64,000 nucleotides of DNA from JASJAR01 sp038530285 (GCA_038530285.1 JBCBCY010000014.1:1-64000); one strand, 5' to 3'; positions 51,000 to 60,766 are shown, numbered from the stretch's first letter. Translations and numbers: made by a program. Notes: generated by a model from the letters alone, not told the origin.

Positions 51000-52025
51000 A
51001 TGACAACCAGAAGAACATTTACAAAGCTTCTTGCAGCGATCCCGGTGGCTGGCCTTTTAAGCACCGGTGCCATGGCACAAGACATGCGCGACATCACTTT
51101 CGTGCAGCCCAGCCCGTCGGCGATCAACTCGTTCCCGGTCTTTGTGGCCATCGGCGAAGGCTTCTTTGCCGAAGAAGGTCTGAACGTCACGGTTGAGGCG
51201 ATCAATGGCTCGGGCGCGGTGATCCAGGCGCTTTCGGCCGGTCAGGCCGAGTTTGGCCGTCCTGGCCCCGGTCCGATCCTGGCGGCGCGCTCGCGCGGCG
51301 TTGATGTGGTGCACATCTACAATGTAGCCGCCCGCAGCAACTTCGGGATTGCGGTGCAGGAAGGCTCCGACATCCAGTCGGTTGATGAACTCGCCGGCAA
51401 GGTGATTGGCACAGGCACAGCGGATGGGGCCGAAGTTGGCTTTGCGCGCAACGTCATGACCAGCGCGGGCCTGAGCGATGGCAAGGATTTCGAATTCCTG
51501 ACCGTCGGCGACGGTGGTCCGGCCACAGCGGCGTTCCTGAACGGTGAAATCGAAGCCTATTCGGCCTCTACCGCGGACACCGCCATTCTGAACCAGCGCG
51601 GCATGGCTGTGCGTGACATCACACCTGCCGAGTTTGGCCGCTTTTTCGGCAACGGAATTGCGACCATGGGCGACACCATCGCCAACGACCGCGAACTCGT
51701 CGAAGCCTGGAGCCGCGCTTTCGCCAAGGGCCATGCCTTTGCACTCGATGACGCCAACCGCGAAGCCGTTCTGAAGCATCTCGCCGATGGCAACCCGCAA
51801 GAGGGCGAAGACAAAGAGTTTCAGTCCGCGCTCTTTGATGCGGTGCGTTCGAAAACCATTTCGACAAGCCCCGAAAACGGTCTGGGCTGGTACCCGGCCG
51901 AGGTGTGGGGGGAATGGCATGATGCCTTGGTGAAGGGCGGCGAAATCGAAGCTCCGCTCGATGATCTGAGCGCGGCCTGGACCAATGAGTTCGCCGCAAT
52001 CGGAAACGCGGCCGCCACCGAATGA
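51000..52025 (+). CDS. ABC transporter substrate-binding protein (NMT1/THI5/TauA type)
   Basis: 341 residues, starting with a twin-arginine-like leader (MTTRRTFTKLLAAIPVAGLL) and an NMT1-like periplasmic fold: PSPSAINSFPVFVAIGEGFF, EGLNVTVEAINGSGAVIQAL and AGQAEFGRPGPGPIL. This class handles nitrate, taurine, alkanesulfonates, pyrimidine precursors and aromatic acids. It serves the ATPase and permease encoded next, overlapping the ATPase gene by 4 nt. Confidence 0.9.
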   Translation: MTTRRTFTKLLAAIPVAGLLSTGAMAQDMRDITFVQPSPSAINSFPVFVAIGEGFFAEEGLNVTVEAINGSGAVIQALSAGQAEFGRPGPGPILAARSRGVDVVHIYNVAARSNFGIAVQEGSDIQSVDELAGKVIGTGTADGAEVGFARNVMTSAGLSDGKDFEFLTVGDGGPATAAFLNGEIEAYSASTADTAILNQRGMAVRDITPAEFGRFFGNGIATMGDTIANDRELVEAWSRAFAKGHAFALDDANREAVLKHLADGNPQEGEDKEFQSALFDAVRSKTISTSPENGLGWYPAEVWGEWHDALVKGGEIEAPLDDLSAAWTNEFAAIGNAAATE

Positions 52026-52831
52026 CGACCGCTTTGGCAGAAACACACGCTGGCGCACCTTTGGGTGCGCCAGTTTATGAGCTGAACCGGGTCAGCAAGA
52101 CCTATGCGCGCAATCTCGTGGTCGCTTTGGAAGACGTCGACCTGACCTTGCGCCAGGGCAGCTTTACGTCGGTCATCGGGTCAAGCGGATGTGGGAAATC
52201 CACGCTGCTGAAGATCATGGCCGGGCTGATCCCGCCGACCAAGGGCCGCGTGGTCTTGCAGGGCGAACCTGTGACGGGCCCGCGCCGCGACATCGGCATG
52301 ATGTTCCAGCAAGCAACCCTTTTCCCTTGGAAAACAGCTGTTGAAAACATCGTACTGCCGATTGAAATCCGCGACGGGAAGGCGGCGGCCAAGGCGGCCC
52401 TCACGAAAGCCTATGAGCTTTTGGATATTGTCGGCCTCAAAGGATTTGAAAACGTCTATCCAAACGAATTGTCCGGCGGGATGGCGCAGCGCGCCTCGAT
52501 CTGCCGGATGCTGATCACCGAACCTGCGGTGCTGCTGTTGGACGAGCCGTTCAGCGCGCTAGATGAATTGTCGCGCGACATGATGAACATGGAACTGCAG
52601 CGGATCTGCCGCGAGCAGGATGCGACGGCCTTTCTGGTGACCCACTCGATCCAGGAAGCCGTGATCTTGTCGGACGAAATAGTTGTGATGAAGCCGCGCC
52701 CGGGGCGGGTGGCGGAAGTCGTCAAGGTGGACCTGCCGCGCCCCCGGACGCTGGATATGATGACGACGCCGCAGTTCGGGGAAATCGTCGATTACATCCG
52801 CAGCCAACTCGACAAAGGAGAAGACCTGTGA
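52022..52831 (+). CDS. ABC transporter ATP-binding protein (TauB/SsuB type)
   Basis: 269 residues; Walker A GSSGCGKST, signature LSGGMAQRASICR, Walker B LLLDEPFSALD and switch His in LVTHSIQEAV are intact. A short 25-residue extension precedes the domain. It energises the NMT1-type importer. Both ends overlap neighbours by 4 nt. Confidence 0.92.
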   Translation: MTTALAETHAGAPLGAPVYELNRVSKTYARNLVVALEDVDLTLRQGSFTSVIGSSGCGKSTLLKIMAGLIPPTKGRVVLQGEPVTGPRRDIGMMFQQATLFPWKTAVENIVLPIEIRDGKAAAKAALTKAYELLDIVGLKGFENVYPNELSGGMAQRASICRMLITEPAVLLLDEPFSALDELSRDMMNMELQRICREQDATAFLVTHSIQEAVILSDEIVVMKPRPGRVAEVVKVDLPRPRTLDMMTTPQFGEIVDYIRSQLDKGEDL

Positions 52832-53700
52832 CCGATCTTTCGAGCATCCCGGCCTCTTCGAAAGGCAGCGACACCGGCGAAGACACCGTCTGGGTTCAGG
52901 AAATCGCCTTTATCGATTCCGTTCCCCGGTGGATCGCGATGACATTCGTTTTCCTGGTCTTTATCGGCACATGGCAGTTTGTAACCGCCTTTGGGTTCGT
53001 CTCGCCGATTATCTTGCCGACCCCGTGGGAAACCTTTGAAGACATGATCTTTGTGGGCAAGAACCTGATCACCGGCGGCTACATGGCCACGGCCCTTTGG
53101 ATCACCATACTTGAGGTGATCTATGGCTTTGCCCTGGCCATCGCGATCGGCTTCACGCTGGGTGTGATCGTGGGCGAAACCGCTTTCGGCGAAAAGGCCC
53201 TGATGCCCTATCTGGTGGCGATCGATACCATGCCCAAAGTGGCCTTTGCGCCGCTGTTTGTCGCCTGGCTGGGCTTTGGCATCGAATCCAAGGTGGCTCT
53301 TGCGGCCTTCATCGCGACCTTCCCGATTGTGGTCGGTACGGCTGCCGGTCTGCATGCGGCGGATGAAAATGCCCGGATGCTCTTTAAAACCATGGGGGCC
53401 AGCCGGATGCAGACCTTGATCAAGATGAAGCTGCCCATGGGCTTGCCGCAAATCTTCACGGGCCTGAAAATCGGCGCAGTGGGTGTGATGGCCGGCGCCA
53501 TTACGGGCGAGTTTCTGGGCGGCGGGAAGGGTTTTGGCGAGCTCATTCGCGTCGCGGCGTCGCAGTTGAACACGCCGCGCGTCTTTTCGCTGATCCTTTA
53601 TCTCAGCCTGGTGGGGCTGGCACTTTACCTCTTTGTCCAGTTTGTGCAGCGCAAGGTCGTGTTCTGGCACAAGGAGCGTGTGGGCGCGATCGATGGCTGA
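52828..53700 (+). CDS. ABC transporter permease (TauC/SsuC type)
   Basis: 290 residues with six membrane segments and the BPD_transp_1 contact loop AADENARMLFKTMGASRMQT followed by LIKMKLPMGLPQIFTGLKIG. It starts with GTG behind AAGGAGAAG. It overlaps the next gene by 8 nt. Confidence 0.92.
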   Translation: MTDLSSIPASSKGSDTGEDTVWVQEIAFIDSVPRWIAMTFVFLVFIGTWQFVTAFGFVSPIILPTPWETFEDMIFVGKNLITGGYMATALWITILEVIYGFALAIAIGFTLGVIVGETAFGEKALMPYLVAIDTMPKVAFAPLFVAWLGFGIESKVALAAFIATFPIVVGTAAGLHAADENARMLFKTMGASRMQTLIKMKLPMGLPQIFTGLKIGAVGVMAGAITGEFLGGGKGFGELIRVAASQLNTPRVFSLILYLSLVGLALYLFVQFVQRKVVFWHKERVGAIDG

Positions 53701-54748
53701 GGCGGCCCCGATCAAGCCGGATGTCTTGCGCGGTTTTGTGGCCAAGGCACTGGCTTCACAGGGCGTGCCGGAAGGGGATGCCGCTACGGTGGCCTCGCTT
53801 ATGGTCGAGGCTGATGTCTACGGATATGCCACACACGGCGTGTTTCGGTTGCGCCAGTATTTGGCGCGCCTTTCGGGGGGCGGGTGTAACCCGGCCCCGA
53901 CGATCCGTGTCGCGCATGAGACCGCTGCAACCGCCGTGATCGATGGCGATGACGGTTTGGGTCACCTCGCAATGGCCGCCGCACGCAATCTTGCGATCCA
54001 AAAAGCGGGTGAGGCCGGGATCGGATGGGTGGGGGTGCGGCGTGGCAATCATGCCGGGCCCCTTGCCCTATATGTGCGACCGCAAGCCGAGGCGGGCTTG
54101 CTGGGCATGTCAGCATCTGTTGGCAGTGCCAACCATGTCCCCCCTTTCGGCGGCTCTGATCTTTTGTTGGGCACGAACCCCATTGCCTTTTCGGCCCCCG
54201 GCAACGGGGCTGATCCTTTTGTCTTCGACATGGCAACGACCGTCGCGGCGATGGGCAAGATCAAAACCCTTCTTCAACAGGGCGAACCGATGCCCGAAGG
54301 CTGGATGGTGGGCCGCGACGGAAAACCCCTGACTGACCCCGCCCGCAAGTCCGAAGGCTTTTTGTTGCCCATTGGCGGGCCCAAAGGCTTTGGGCTGTCG
54401 GTCGCGATTGGGCTGATGGCCGGTGTGCTGAATGGGGCTGCGTTTGGATCGGACGTGGTGGATTTCACCAACGACACCTCGTCTTCGACCAATACCGGAC
54501 AATTCGTTGTGGCACTCGATCCCAAGGCCTATGGCATTGCGGACTTTGGCGTTGAGGCCGAACGGGTTTTTGATGAAATGCGCGCCTCTGCCCCGCTGCC
54601 CGGACATGACCCGGTCCGTCTGCCCGGTGAGGGTAAGACCGCCGCAGCCCAGGCCCGCCTTGACGGCGGGATCGCTTTGAAACCCGCGCTGCAAGCGGAC
54701 CTTGAGAAACTGAAAGCCGAGTATGGCTTTGACGCCTCTCTTGGCTGA
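53693..54748 (+). CDS. Malate/L-lactate dehydrogenase family oxidoreductase
   Basis: 351 residues of the Ldh_2 family (NAD(P)-dependent, not Rossmann type). Typical segments are DVYGYATHGVFRLRQYLARL, VGVRRGNHAGPLALYV, PPFGGSDLLLGTNPIAFSAP and LPIGGPKGFGLSVAIGLMAG. Members oxidise malate, L-lactate, sulfolactate or ureidoglycolate. In this island it probably handles a 2-hydroxyacid of the opposite chirality to the FAD enzyme (inference). ATG 53693 has AAGGAG upstream. Confidence 0.86.
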   Translation: MAEAAPIKPDVLRGFVAKALASQGVPEGDAATVASLMVEADVYGYATHGVFRLRQYLARLSGGGCNPAPTIRVAHETAATAVIDGDDGLGHLAMAAARNLAIQKAGEAGIGWVGVRRGNHAGPLALYVRPQAEAGLLGMSASVGSANHVPPFGGSDLLLGTNPIAFSAPGNGADPFVFDMATTVAAMGKIKTLLQQGEPMPEGWMVGRDGKPLTDPARKSEGFLLPIGGPKGFGLSVAIGLMAGVLNGAAFGSDVVDFTNDTSSSTNTGQFVVALDPKAYGIADFGVEAERVFDEMRASAPLPGHDPVRLPGEGKTAAAQARLDGGIALKPALQADLEKLKAEYGFDASLG

Positions 54749-54857
54749 GCCCGGTCACTTCGATGAACGCACCCAAAGACATTGCACCCGCCTTGGCGAT
54801 CCATGACAAAGCCCACGACTGGTCTGGACGCGCCCAATCAATAAGGGAGATTGCCCA

Positions 54858-56393
54858 ATGGAAACCACGCTGAAGTCGCTGATGGCCTCTCATGCCGGCG
54901 ACCTGCCGGCCATCGGTGCGCCCGGCCGGTCATGGCTCAGCTATGGTGGGTTGCGAGATTTGGCCGGTGAGGTTGCCGCACATCTTCATGCGATGGGCAT
55001 AGACGCGCGCGACCGGGTGGCGATTGTGCTGCCCAACGGCCCGGAAATGGCGACCGCCTTTGTCACCGTGGCGCAATCCGCTACGACCGCGCCTTTGAAT
55101 CCTGCATACCGCGAGGATGAATATGCGTTCTATCTCGAAGACCTGAAGGCGAAGGCCTTGCTGATCGCCGAAGGCGATGATGGCCCGGCCTACAGCGCTG
55201 CCGTCAAACTGGGGATGTCCGTCATTCAGCTGGCCGTGCCAGACGGCGCCCCTGCGGGCTATTTCACGCTGTCGTCCGACAGGGTGGGGGAGGCGTCGCG
55301 CGCGCCTGAGGCGGATGATTTCGCACTTATTCTTCACACGTCTGGCACCACGTCACGCCCCAAGATCGTGCCCTTGTTGCACTCAAACCTTGCCGCTTCG
55401 GCGCAGCATATCCGCGACAGTCTTGCCCTGACGTCAGATGACCGATGCCTCAACGTGATGCCGCTGTTTCACATCCACGGGCTGGTGGCGGCGGTCTCAG
55501 CCTCGCTCGCGGCAGGGGGGGCGATCTTTTGCACGGCCGGGTTCAACGCGTTGAACTTCTTTGCAATGATGGAGGAGGCCGCGCCCACCTGGTTTACCGC
55601 CGTGCCGACCATGCACCAGGCCATTCTGACCCGTTCGGGTCGCAATTCCGAGGTTATTGACAAGCATCCGTTGCGGTTCCTGCGATCATCATCCGCTTCA
55701 CTGCCCGCTCAGGTTATGGTCGAATTGCGCCAGACCTTCGGCGCGCCCGTGATCGAAGCCTACGGAATGACCGAAGCGGCCCACCAGATGGCCAGCAATC
55801 CCCTGCCGCCACGCGATCAAAAGCCGGGTGCGGTCGGTGTTGCAGCGGGCCCGATGATCCGCGTGGCCCACGAGATCGAAAACCAACTGATCGACGGCAC
55901 CGGCGAGATCGTGATCTCAGGCCCCAATGTGACACCGGGCTACGAAAGCAACCCGGACGCCAACGCAAAGAACTTTTTTGAAGCCGAGGGCGCGCGCTGG
56001 TTTCGCACGGGCGATCAGGGCGCGTTTGATGCCGATGGCTATCTGCATCTGACCGGCCGGCTGAAAGAGATCATCAACCGCGGGGGCGAAAAGATCAGCC
56101 CGTTGGAAGTCGACGGCGTGCTGTTGGACCACCCCGATGTCGCGCAGGTTGTGACCTTCGCCTTGCCGCATCCCAAACTGGGCGAGGAGGTCGCCGCAGC
56201 GGTCGTGTTGAAAGACGGCGCGGCAGCGACGGAGGCTGACATACGCGAGTTTGCATCAGGTGCGATGGCCGATTTCAAGGTGCCCCGAAAGGTGATCATC
56301 ATGGATGAGATCCCCAAAGGCGCGACCGGCAAGATGCAACGCATCGGCCTTGCAGACAAGCTGGGCCTTACAGACGAAGCGCAACCGCGATGA
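54858..56393 (+). CDS. AMP-forming acyl-CoA synthetase, oxalate-CoA-ligase-like
   Basis: 511 residues of the ANL superfamily. ATP loop LHTSGTTSRPKIVPL, EAYGMTEAAHQM, TGDQGAF and a catalytic lysine in PKGATGKMQRI are present. The N-terminal wording (VAIVLPNGPEMATAFVTVAQ, APLNPAYREDEYAFYLEDL) is close to Pcs60/AAE3 oxalate-CoA ligases. It activates a carboxylic acid to its CoA ester. It starts at ATG 54858 behind AAGGGAG and overlaps the next gene by ATGA. Confidence 0.86.
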   Translation: METTLKSLMASHAGDLPAIGAPGRSWLSYGGLRDLAGEVAAHLHAMGIDARDRVAIVLPNGPEMATAFVTVAQSATTAPLNPAYREDEYAFYLEDLKAKALLIAEGDDGPAYSAAVKLGMSVIQLAVPDGAPAGYFTLSSDRVGEASRAPEADDFALILHTSGTTSRPKIVPLLHSNLAASAQHIRDSLALTSDDRCLNVMPLFHIHGLVAAVSASLAAGGAIFCTAGFNALNFFAMMEEAAPTWFTAVPTMHQAILTRSGRNSEVIDKHPLRFLRSSSASLPAQVMVELRQTFGAPVIEAYGMTEAAHQMASNPLPPRDQKPGAVGVAAGPMIRVAHEIENQLIDGTGEIVISGPNVTPGYESNPDANAKNFFEAEGARWFRTGDQGAFDADGYLHLTGRLKEIINRGGEKISPLEVDGVLLDHPDVAQVVTFALPHPKLGEEVAAAVVLKDGAAATEADIREFASGAMADFKVPRKVIIMDEIPKGATGKMQRIGLADKLGLTDEAQPR

Positions 56394-57370
56394 AGATCTG
56401 CATCTTTGGTGCCGGGGCCATTGGTGGTTACATGGGCGTGAAGCTGGCTCAGGCCGGGGCGGATGTCAGCCTTGTGGCGCGCGGGCCCCATCTGGCCGCC
56501 ATGCAGGACAAGGGCCTGACCCTGATTGAAGAGGGTGGGGCGCCCCAAACCGTGCATGTCACCGCCAGTGATACCCCAGCCGATCTGGGTCCGCAAGACT
56601 ATGTCATCGTTACCCTGAAAGCCCATTCGGTGCCGGGGGTGGTCGACAAAATGCAGCCCTTGATCGGACCGGAAACAACAATCGTGTCGGGCGTGAACGG
56701 GGTGCCGTGGTGGTATTTTCACAAGCTTGGCGGCCCGTATGAGGGCACACGCCTTGCAACCGTCGACCCCGGCAACGCCCAATGGGATGGCTTTGGTCCA
56801 GACCGCGTGTTGGGCTGCGTGGTCTACCCGGCCGCTGAGGTCCCTGAACCCGGCGTGATCCGCCATATTGAAGGCAACCGGTTCTCACTGGGCGAACCTG
56901 ACGGCACCAAATCCGACCGCGCACTCGCCTTGTCAAAGGCGCTGATGGCTGCGGGTCTGAAAGCGCCGGTGCGGCCGCGCCTGCGAGACGAGATCTGGGT
57001 CAAGCTTTGGGGGAACCTGTCGTTCAACCCGATCTCGGCGCTGACCCATGCCACGCTGGATGTTCTATGCACCGACGACGGGACCCGCGCCCTGGCCCGC
57101 GCGATGATGCTAGAAGCCCAGACGATTGCCGAAAAACTCGGTGTGAAGTTCCCCATTGATGTGGACCGCCGGATTGATGGCGGAGCGGCCGTCGGCGCGC
57201 ACCGCACGTCGATGCTGCAAGACCTGGACCAGGGCCGCCCAATGGAGATCGACGCCCTCGTCGGGTCGGTTCAGGAACTGGGCCATGTGACGCAAACGCC
57301 AACCCCGACGATCGGTATCGTTTTGTCCCTGATCAAGCTTCGCGGGCGCATCGCAGGGCTTTATCCCTAA
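56390..57370 (+). CDS. 2-dehydropantoate 2-reductase family protein (PanE-like)
   Basis: 326 residues with the NADPH loop MKICIFGAGAIGGYMG and the C-terminal KPR domain (LRDEIWVKLWGNLSFNPISA, DVDRRIDGGAAVGAHRTSML, PMEIDALVGSVQELG). The family reduces ketopantoate or other branched 2-keto acids. Co-translation with an acyl-CoA synthetase suggests a catabolic 2-keto-acid reductase rather than the CoA-biosynthesis enzyme (inference). Confidence 0.84.
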   Translation: MKICIFGAGAIGGYMGVKLAQAGADVSLVARGPHLAAMQDKGLTLIEEGGAPQTVHVTASDTPADLGPQDYVIVTLKAHSVPGVVDKMQPLIGPETTIVSGVNGVPWWYFHKLGGPYEGTRLATVDPGNAQWDGFGPDRVLGCVVYPAAEVPEPGVIRHIEGNRFSLGEPDGTKSDRALALSKALMAAGLKAPVRPRLRDEIWVKLWGNLSFNPISALTHATLDVLCTDDGTRALARAMMLEAQTIAEKLGVKFPIDVDRRIDGGAAVGAHRTSMLQDLDQGRPMEIDALVGSVQELGHVTQTPTPTIGIVLSLIKLRGRIAGLYP

Positions 57371-57438
57371 GGTCTGGGGATGCGCGGGTCGGTCCTTGGC
57401 GATGACGGCGCGATCGCTTGGTACAGGCTGCAAAAAAA

Positions 57439-58059
57439 TCAGACTTTGCGCTCGTAGCCGATGATCGCCAAAAAAACGACAGGGAATGTCGTCAGTTTTT
57501 CGGGTCCATGCAGCAACATCGGATCGAAGAACAGGCTGTCACCGGCGCCAAGCGCGTAGGTTGCGTCTCCGATCCGGTAGGTCATCTCACCTTCGAGGAT
57601 ATGCAGAAATTCGACGCCCGAATGCTGGAACCACGGAAAGGTATCTGAACGGCTGTTCAATGTCACAAGATAGGGCTCAAGATCGATCTCACCGCGCACG
57701 CCGTGGCCCAAAAGTTGGTATTGGTGACCGGCCCGCGTCCCGCGGCGTTCGATCTCAAGACCTGTGCCAGCGGGAACATAAGACACGTCGCGATGTTCTT
57801 CGTATTGCACAAACAACGATGAGATCGATGTGCAAAGCGCCGCCGCGATCCGCTCCAGCGTGTTCAACGACGCCGACGTCTGACCGTTTTCAATCTTTGA
57901 AATCATTGCCAGTGACACCGACGAGGCCCGCGATAGATCGGCCACTGTCAGGTTCTTCGCGTGGCGCAGCTTGCGGATTTGGCGGCCCACGGCGTGCTGC
58001 AAGAGCTGATCGTTGCCGCCAGCAGACAGTTCATGAGCATCGCGGAGGTCACTGCTCAT
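57439..58059 (-). CDS. XRE-type transcriptional regulator with cupin sensor domain
   Basis: 206 residues. An HTH_3 domain at about 24-80 (IRKLRHAKNLTVADLSRASS, ISKIENGQTSASLNTLERIA) is followed by a cupin at about 120-200 (FQHSGVEFLHILEGEMTYRI, GDSLFFDPMLLHGPE) that may bind a small ligand. It lies 15 nt behind the glutamine-synthetase-like gene on the same strand, so it is probably co-transcribed with and regulates that operon. No strong ribosome site precedes the ATG. Confidence 0.87.
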   Translation of the reverse strand: MSSDLRDAHELSAGGNDQLLQHAVGRQIRKLRHAKNLTVADLSRASSVSLAMISKIENGQTSASLNTLERIAAALCTSISSLFVQYEEHRDVSYVPAGTGLEIERRGTRAGHQYQLLGHGVRGEIDLEPYLVTLNSRSDTFPWFQHSGVEFLHILEGEMTYRIGDATYALGAGDSLFFDPMLLHGPEKLTTFPVVFLAIIGYERKV

Positions 58060-58074
58060 GGGCGGGCACGGGTG

Positions 58075-59406
58075 TCAAATATCAAGGGTGTTGTCCCGCT
58101 CCCAAGTGGAAAAATGCGCCGTATAGCTGTTCCATTCGGCGGTCTTCAGCTTGATGTAGGCGGCCGAGAATTCCGCGCCCAGGGCCGCTTTCAGCCCTGT
58201 GTCGGCGTCAAAGGCGCGCATCGCATCGAGCATGTTCAACGGCAGGCGGGGTGCATCCTGCACCGTATGGCCTTCGGCGTACATGTCGATGTCATAGCGG
58301 GGGCCGGGGTCGGCCTTGGTGGCCATCCCGTCGAGCCCGGCAGCGATGATGACCGCCTGCAACAGGTATGGATTGGCCGCCCCATCGGGCAGGCGCAATT
58401 CGAACCGGCCGGGGCCGGGAACGCGGACCATATGGGTGCGGTTGTTGCCGGTCCAGGTCACGGTGTTGGGCGCCCATGTGGCCCCCGACATGGTGCGTGG
58501 CGCATTGATGCGCTTGTAGCTGTTGACCGTGGGGTTGGTAATCGCGGCCATGGCGGTGGCATGGGTCACGATCCCGCCCAGGAAATGCTTGCCGCTGTCG
58601 GACAGGCCCAATTCGCCGGTCTGGCCGGTGCCGTCGTCTGCGAAGACGTTGACCTTGGCTGCGTCGCCGGGCGCATCCCAGACCGAGATATGCGCGTGAC
58701 ACCCGTTGCCCGTCAGCCCCTCAATGGGTTTGGGCATAAAGGTCGCGCGGAGCCCGTGTTTTTCGGCCACCGATTTGGTCATGAACTTGAAAAACGAATG
58801 CTTGTCGGCGGTCGCCAGGGTGTCGTCAAACTCCCAATTCATTTCGAACTGGCCGTTGGCGTCTTCATGGTCGTTCTGGTACGGCCCCCAGCCCAGATCG
58901 AGCATATAATCGCAAATCTCGCGCACCACATCATAGCGGCGCATCACCGCCTGCTGGTCGTAGCAGGGCTTTTCGGCGGTATCGAGCGGGTCGGAGATTT
59001 GGTCGCCTGCCGGCGTCAGCAGAAAATATTCCGCCTCAATCCCGGTTTTCACGTGCAGGCCAAGGGTGGCGGCGGCATCGATCTGGCGGCGCAGCACATT
59101 GCGCGGGGCCTGGGCGACCTCCGCATCTTCCATCACGGGGTTGGCCGCGACCCAGGCGACCTCGGGCTTCCAGGGCAGTTGGATGACCGACGCCGGGTCC
59201 GGCACCGCCAACATGTCGGGATGCGCAGGCGTCATATCCAGCCATGTGGCAAAGCCTGCAAAGCCCGCCCCTTCGAGCTGCATATCCGCAATGGCCTGGG
59301 CGGGGACGAGTTTCGCGCGCTGTCCCCCGAACAGATCGGTGAACGAGATCATGAAGTATTTCACGCCCTTTTCGGCGGCAAAGGCGGCGAGGTCTGTGGT
59401 CATCAA
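58075..59406 (-). CDS. gmaS: Type III glutamine synthetase-like enzyme, probable gamma-glutamylmethylamide synthetase (GmaS/GlnT)
   Basis: 443 residues, the normal length for the GlnT/GmaS branch. It has FMISFTDLFGGQRAKLVP, the ATP/metal-binding IEAEYFLL, NDHEDANGQFEMNW, GNGCHAHISVW, RTHMVRVPGPGRFELRLPDG and C-terminal helices. With methylamine as substrate this would make gamma-glutamylmethylamide in the N-methylglutamate pathway; with ammonia it would be GlnT. The operon partners upstream match both MgsABC and GlxBCD. The start is one codon before a second Met. Confidence 0.85.
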   Translation of the reverse strand: MMTTDLAAFAAEKGVKYFMISFTDLFGGQRAKLVPAQAIADMQLEGAGFAGFATWLDMTPAHPDMLAVPDPASVIQLPWKPEVAWVAANPVMEDAEVAQAPRNVLRRQIDAAATLGLHVKTGIEAEYFLLTPAGDQISDPLDTAEKPCYDQQAVMRRYDVVREICDYMLDLGWGPYQNDHEDANGQFEMNWEFDDTLATADKHSFFKFMTKSVAEKHGLRATFMPKPIEGLTGNGCHAHISVWDAPGDAAKVNVFADDGTGQTGELGLSDSGKHFLGGIVTHATAMAAITNPTVNSYKRINAPRTMSGATWAPNTVTWTGNNRTHMVRVPGPGRFELRLPDGAANPYLLQAVIIAAGLDGMATKADPGPRYDIDMYAEGHTVQDAPRLPLNMLDAMRAFDADTGLKAALGAEFSAAYIKLKTAEWNSYTAHFSTWERDNTLDI

Positions 59407-59427
59407 TGCGTCCCCATCAGTGTGGTC

Positions 59428-60765
59428 TCAATACGTGGTGCCGGGTTTGCCGGGCCACCAATCGGTGCCGGACAGCGGCACTTGCGCCATGGCAGCCGCT
59501 TCCAGCGTCAGCGCGCACAAGTCTTCAGGTTCAAGGTTCAGCACATGGCTTTTGCCGCAGGCCCGCGCCAGCGTCTGCGCCTCCAGCGTCATGACTTTAA
59601 GGTAGTTGTTCAGCCGACGCCCCCCTTCGATGGGGTCGAGACGCGCGGCCAAGTCAGGGTCCTGCGTGGTGATCCCCGCCGGGTCCTGACCTTCGTGCCA
59701 ATCGTCATAGGCGCCTGCCGTGGTGCCAAGGGCCTGATAGTCGGCTTCATACTTGGGGTCGTTGTCGCCAAGGGCGATCAGGGCGGCCGTGCCAATCGCT
59801 GTGGCATCGGCCCCCAGTGCCAGCGCCTTGGCGACATCGGCGCCGGTGCGAATGCCGCCTGAGACCACAAGCTGCACGTTACGGTGCATGCCCAGATCCT
59901 GCAGGGCCTGAACCGCTTGGCGGATACAGGCCAGGATCGGCTGGCCCACGTGTTCGATGAACACATCCTGGGTGGCCGCCGTGCCGCCCTGCATCCCGTC
60001 CAGAACGATCACATCCGCGCCCGCTTTCACCGCCAAAGCCGTGTCGTAATAAGGCCTTGCGCCCCCGATCTTGATGTAGATCGGCACGCGCCAGCCGGTG
60101 ATCTCGCGCAGTTCAAGGATTTTGATTTCCAGATCGTCAGGGCCCGTCCAATCGGGGTGGCGACAGGCCGACCGCTGGTCGATGCCCTTGGGCAGGTTGC
60201 GCATCTCGGCCACCCGGTCAGAGATTTTCTGGCCCAGAAGCATGCCGCCACCACCGGGCTTGGCGCCTTGACCGACGACCACTTCAATCGCATCGGCCCG
60301 GCGCAGATCGTCAGGATTCATCCCATACCGCGAGGGGAGATACTGATAGACCAGCTTGTTGGAATGCCCGCGCTCTTCGGGTGTCATGCCGCCGTCGCCG
60401 GTGGTGGTCGACGTGCCTGCCAGTGTGGCCCCACGCCCCAAAGCCTCTTTCGCGGGCCCTGACAAGGCGCCAAAGCTCATGCCCGCAATGGTGATCGGGA
60501 TGTCGAGCTCAATGGGGTGTTCGGCGTGTCGCGTGCCCAGGGTGACATGGGTGTCGCAGCGCTCGCGGTAGCCTTCGAGCGGGTAGCGCGACATCGACGC
60601 ACCCAGAAACAACAGATCGTCAAAGTGGGGCACCCGGCGTTTGGCGCCACCGCCGCGAATGTCATAGATGCCGGTGGCGGCCGCGCGGCGGATTTCGGCG
60701 TTGATCTCAGGTGTGAAGGTGGCCGATTGGATGGGCCGTGTGCGGGGAGGGTGGTCTTCGGCCAT
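59428..60765 (-). CDS. mgsC: Glutamate-synthase-like FMN-binding subunit (MgsC / GlxD type)
   Basis: 445 residues corresponding to the FMN/2-oxoglutarate domain of glutamate synthase: ITIAGMSFGALSGPAKEALG, TTTGDGGMTPEER, VVVGQGAKPGGGGMLLG, YIKIGGARPYYDTALAVKAG, VLDGMQGGTAATQDVF and SGGIRTGADVAKALALGAD. In the N-methylglutamate pathway this subunit transfers methylammonia onto 2-oxoglutarate. Met at 60765 was taken as start; it follows the mgsB stop with a 1-nt gap. Stop is 21 nt before gmaS. Confidence 0.85.
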   Translation of the reverse strand: MAEDHPPRTRPIQSATFTPEINAEIRRAAATGIYDIRGGGAKRRVPHFDDLLFLGASMSRYPLEGYRERCDTHVTLGTRHAEHPIELDIPITIAGMSFGALSGPAKEALGRGATLAGTSTTTGDGGMTPEERGHSNKLVYQYLPSRYGMNPDDLRRADAIEVVVGQGAKPGGGGMLLGQKISDRVAEMRNLPKGIDQRSACRHPDWTGPDDLEIKILELREITGWRVPIYIKIGGARPYYDTALAVKAGADVIVLDGMQGGTAATQDVFIEHVGQPILACIRQAVQALQDLGMHRNVQLVVSGGIRTGADVAKALALGADATAIGTAALIALGDNDPKYEADYQALGTTAGAYDDWHEGQDPAGITTQDPDLAARLDPIEGGRRLNNYLKVMTLEAQTLARACGKSHVLNLEPEDLCALTLEAAAMAQVPLSGTDWWPGKPGTTY

Positions 60766-60766
60766 G

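Noticed and set aside
57961..59862. A 633-residue open frame on the plus strand
   Set aside because: It is antisense to the gmaS-like and mgsC-like genes, which have clear motifs; composition is Gly/His/Arg-rich and no family is recognised.
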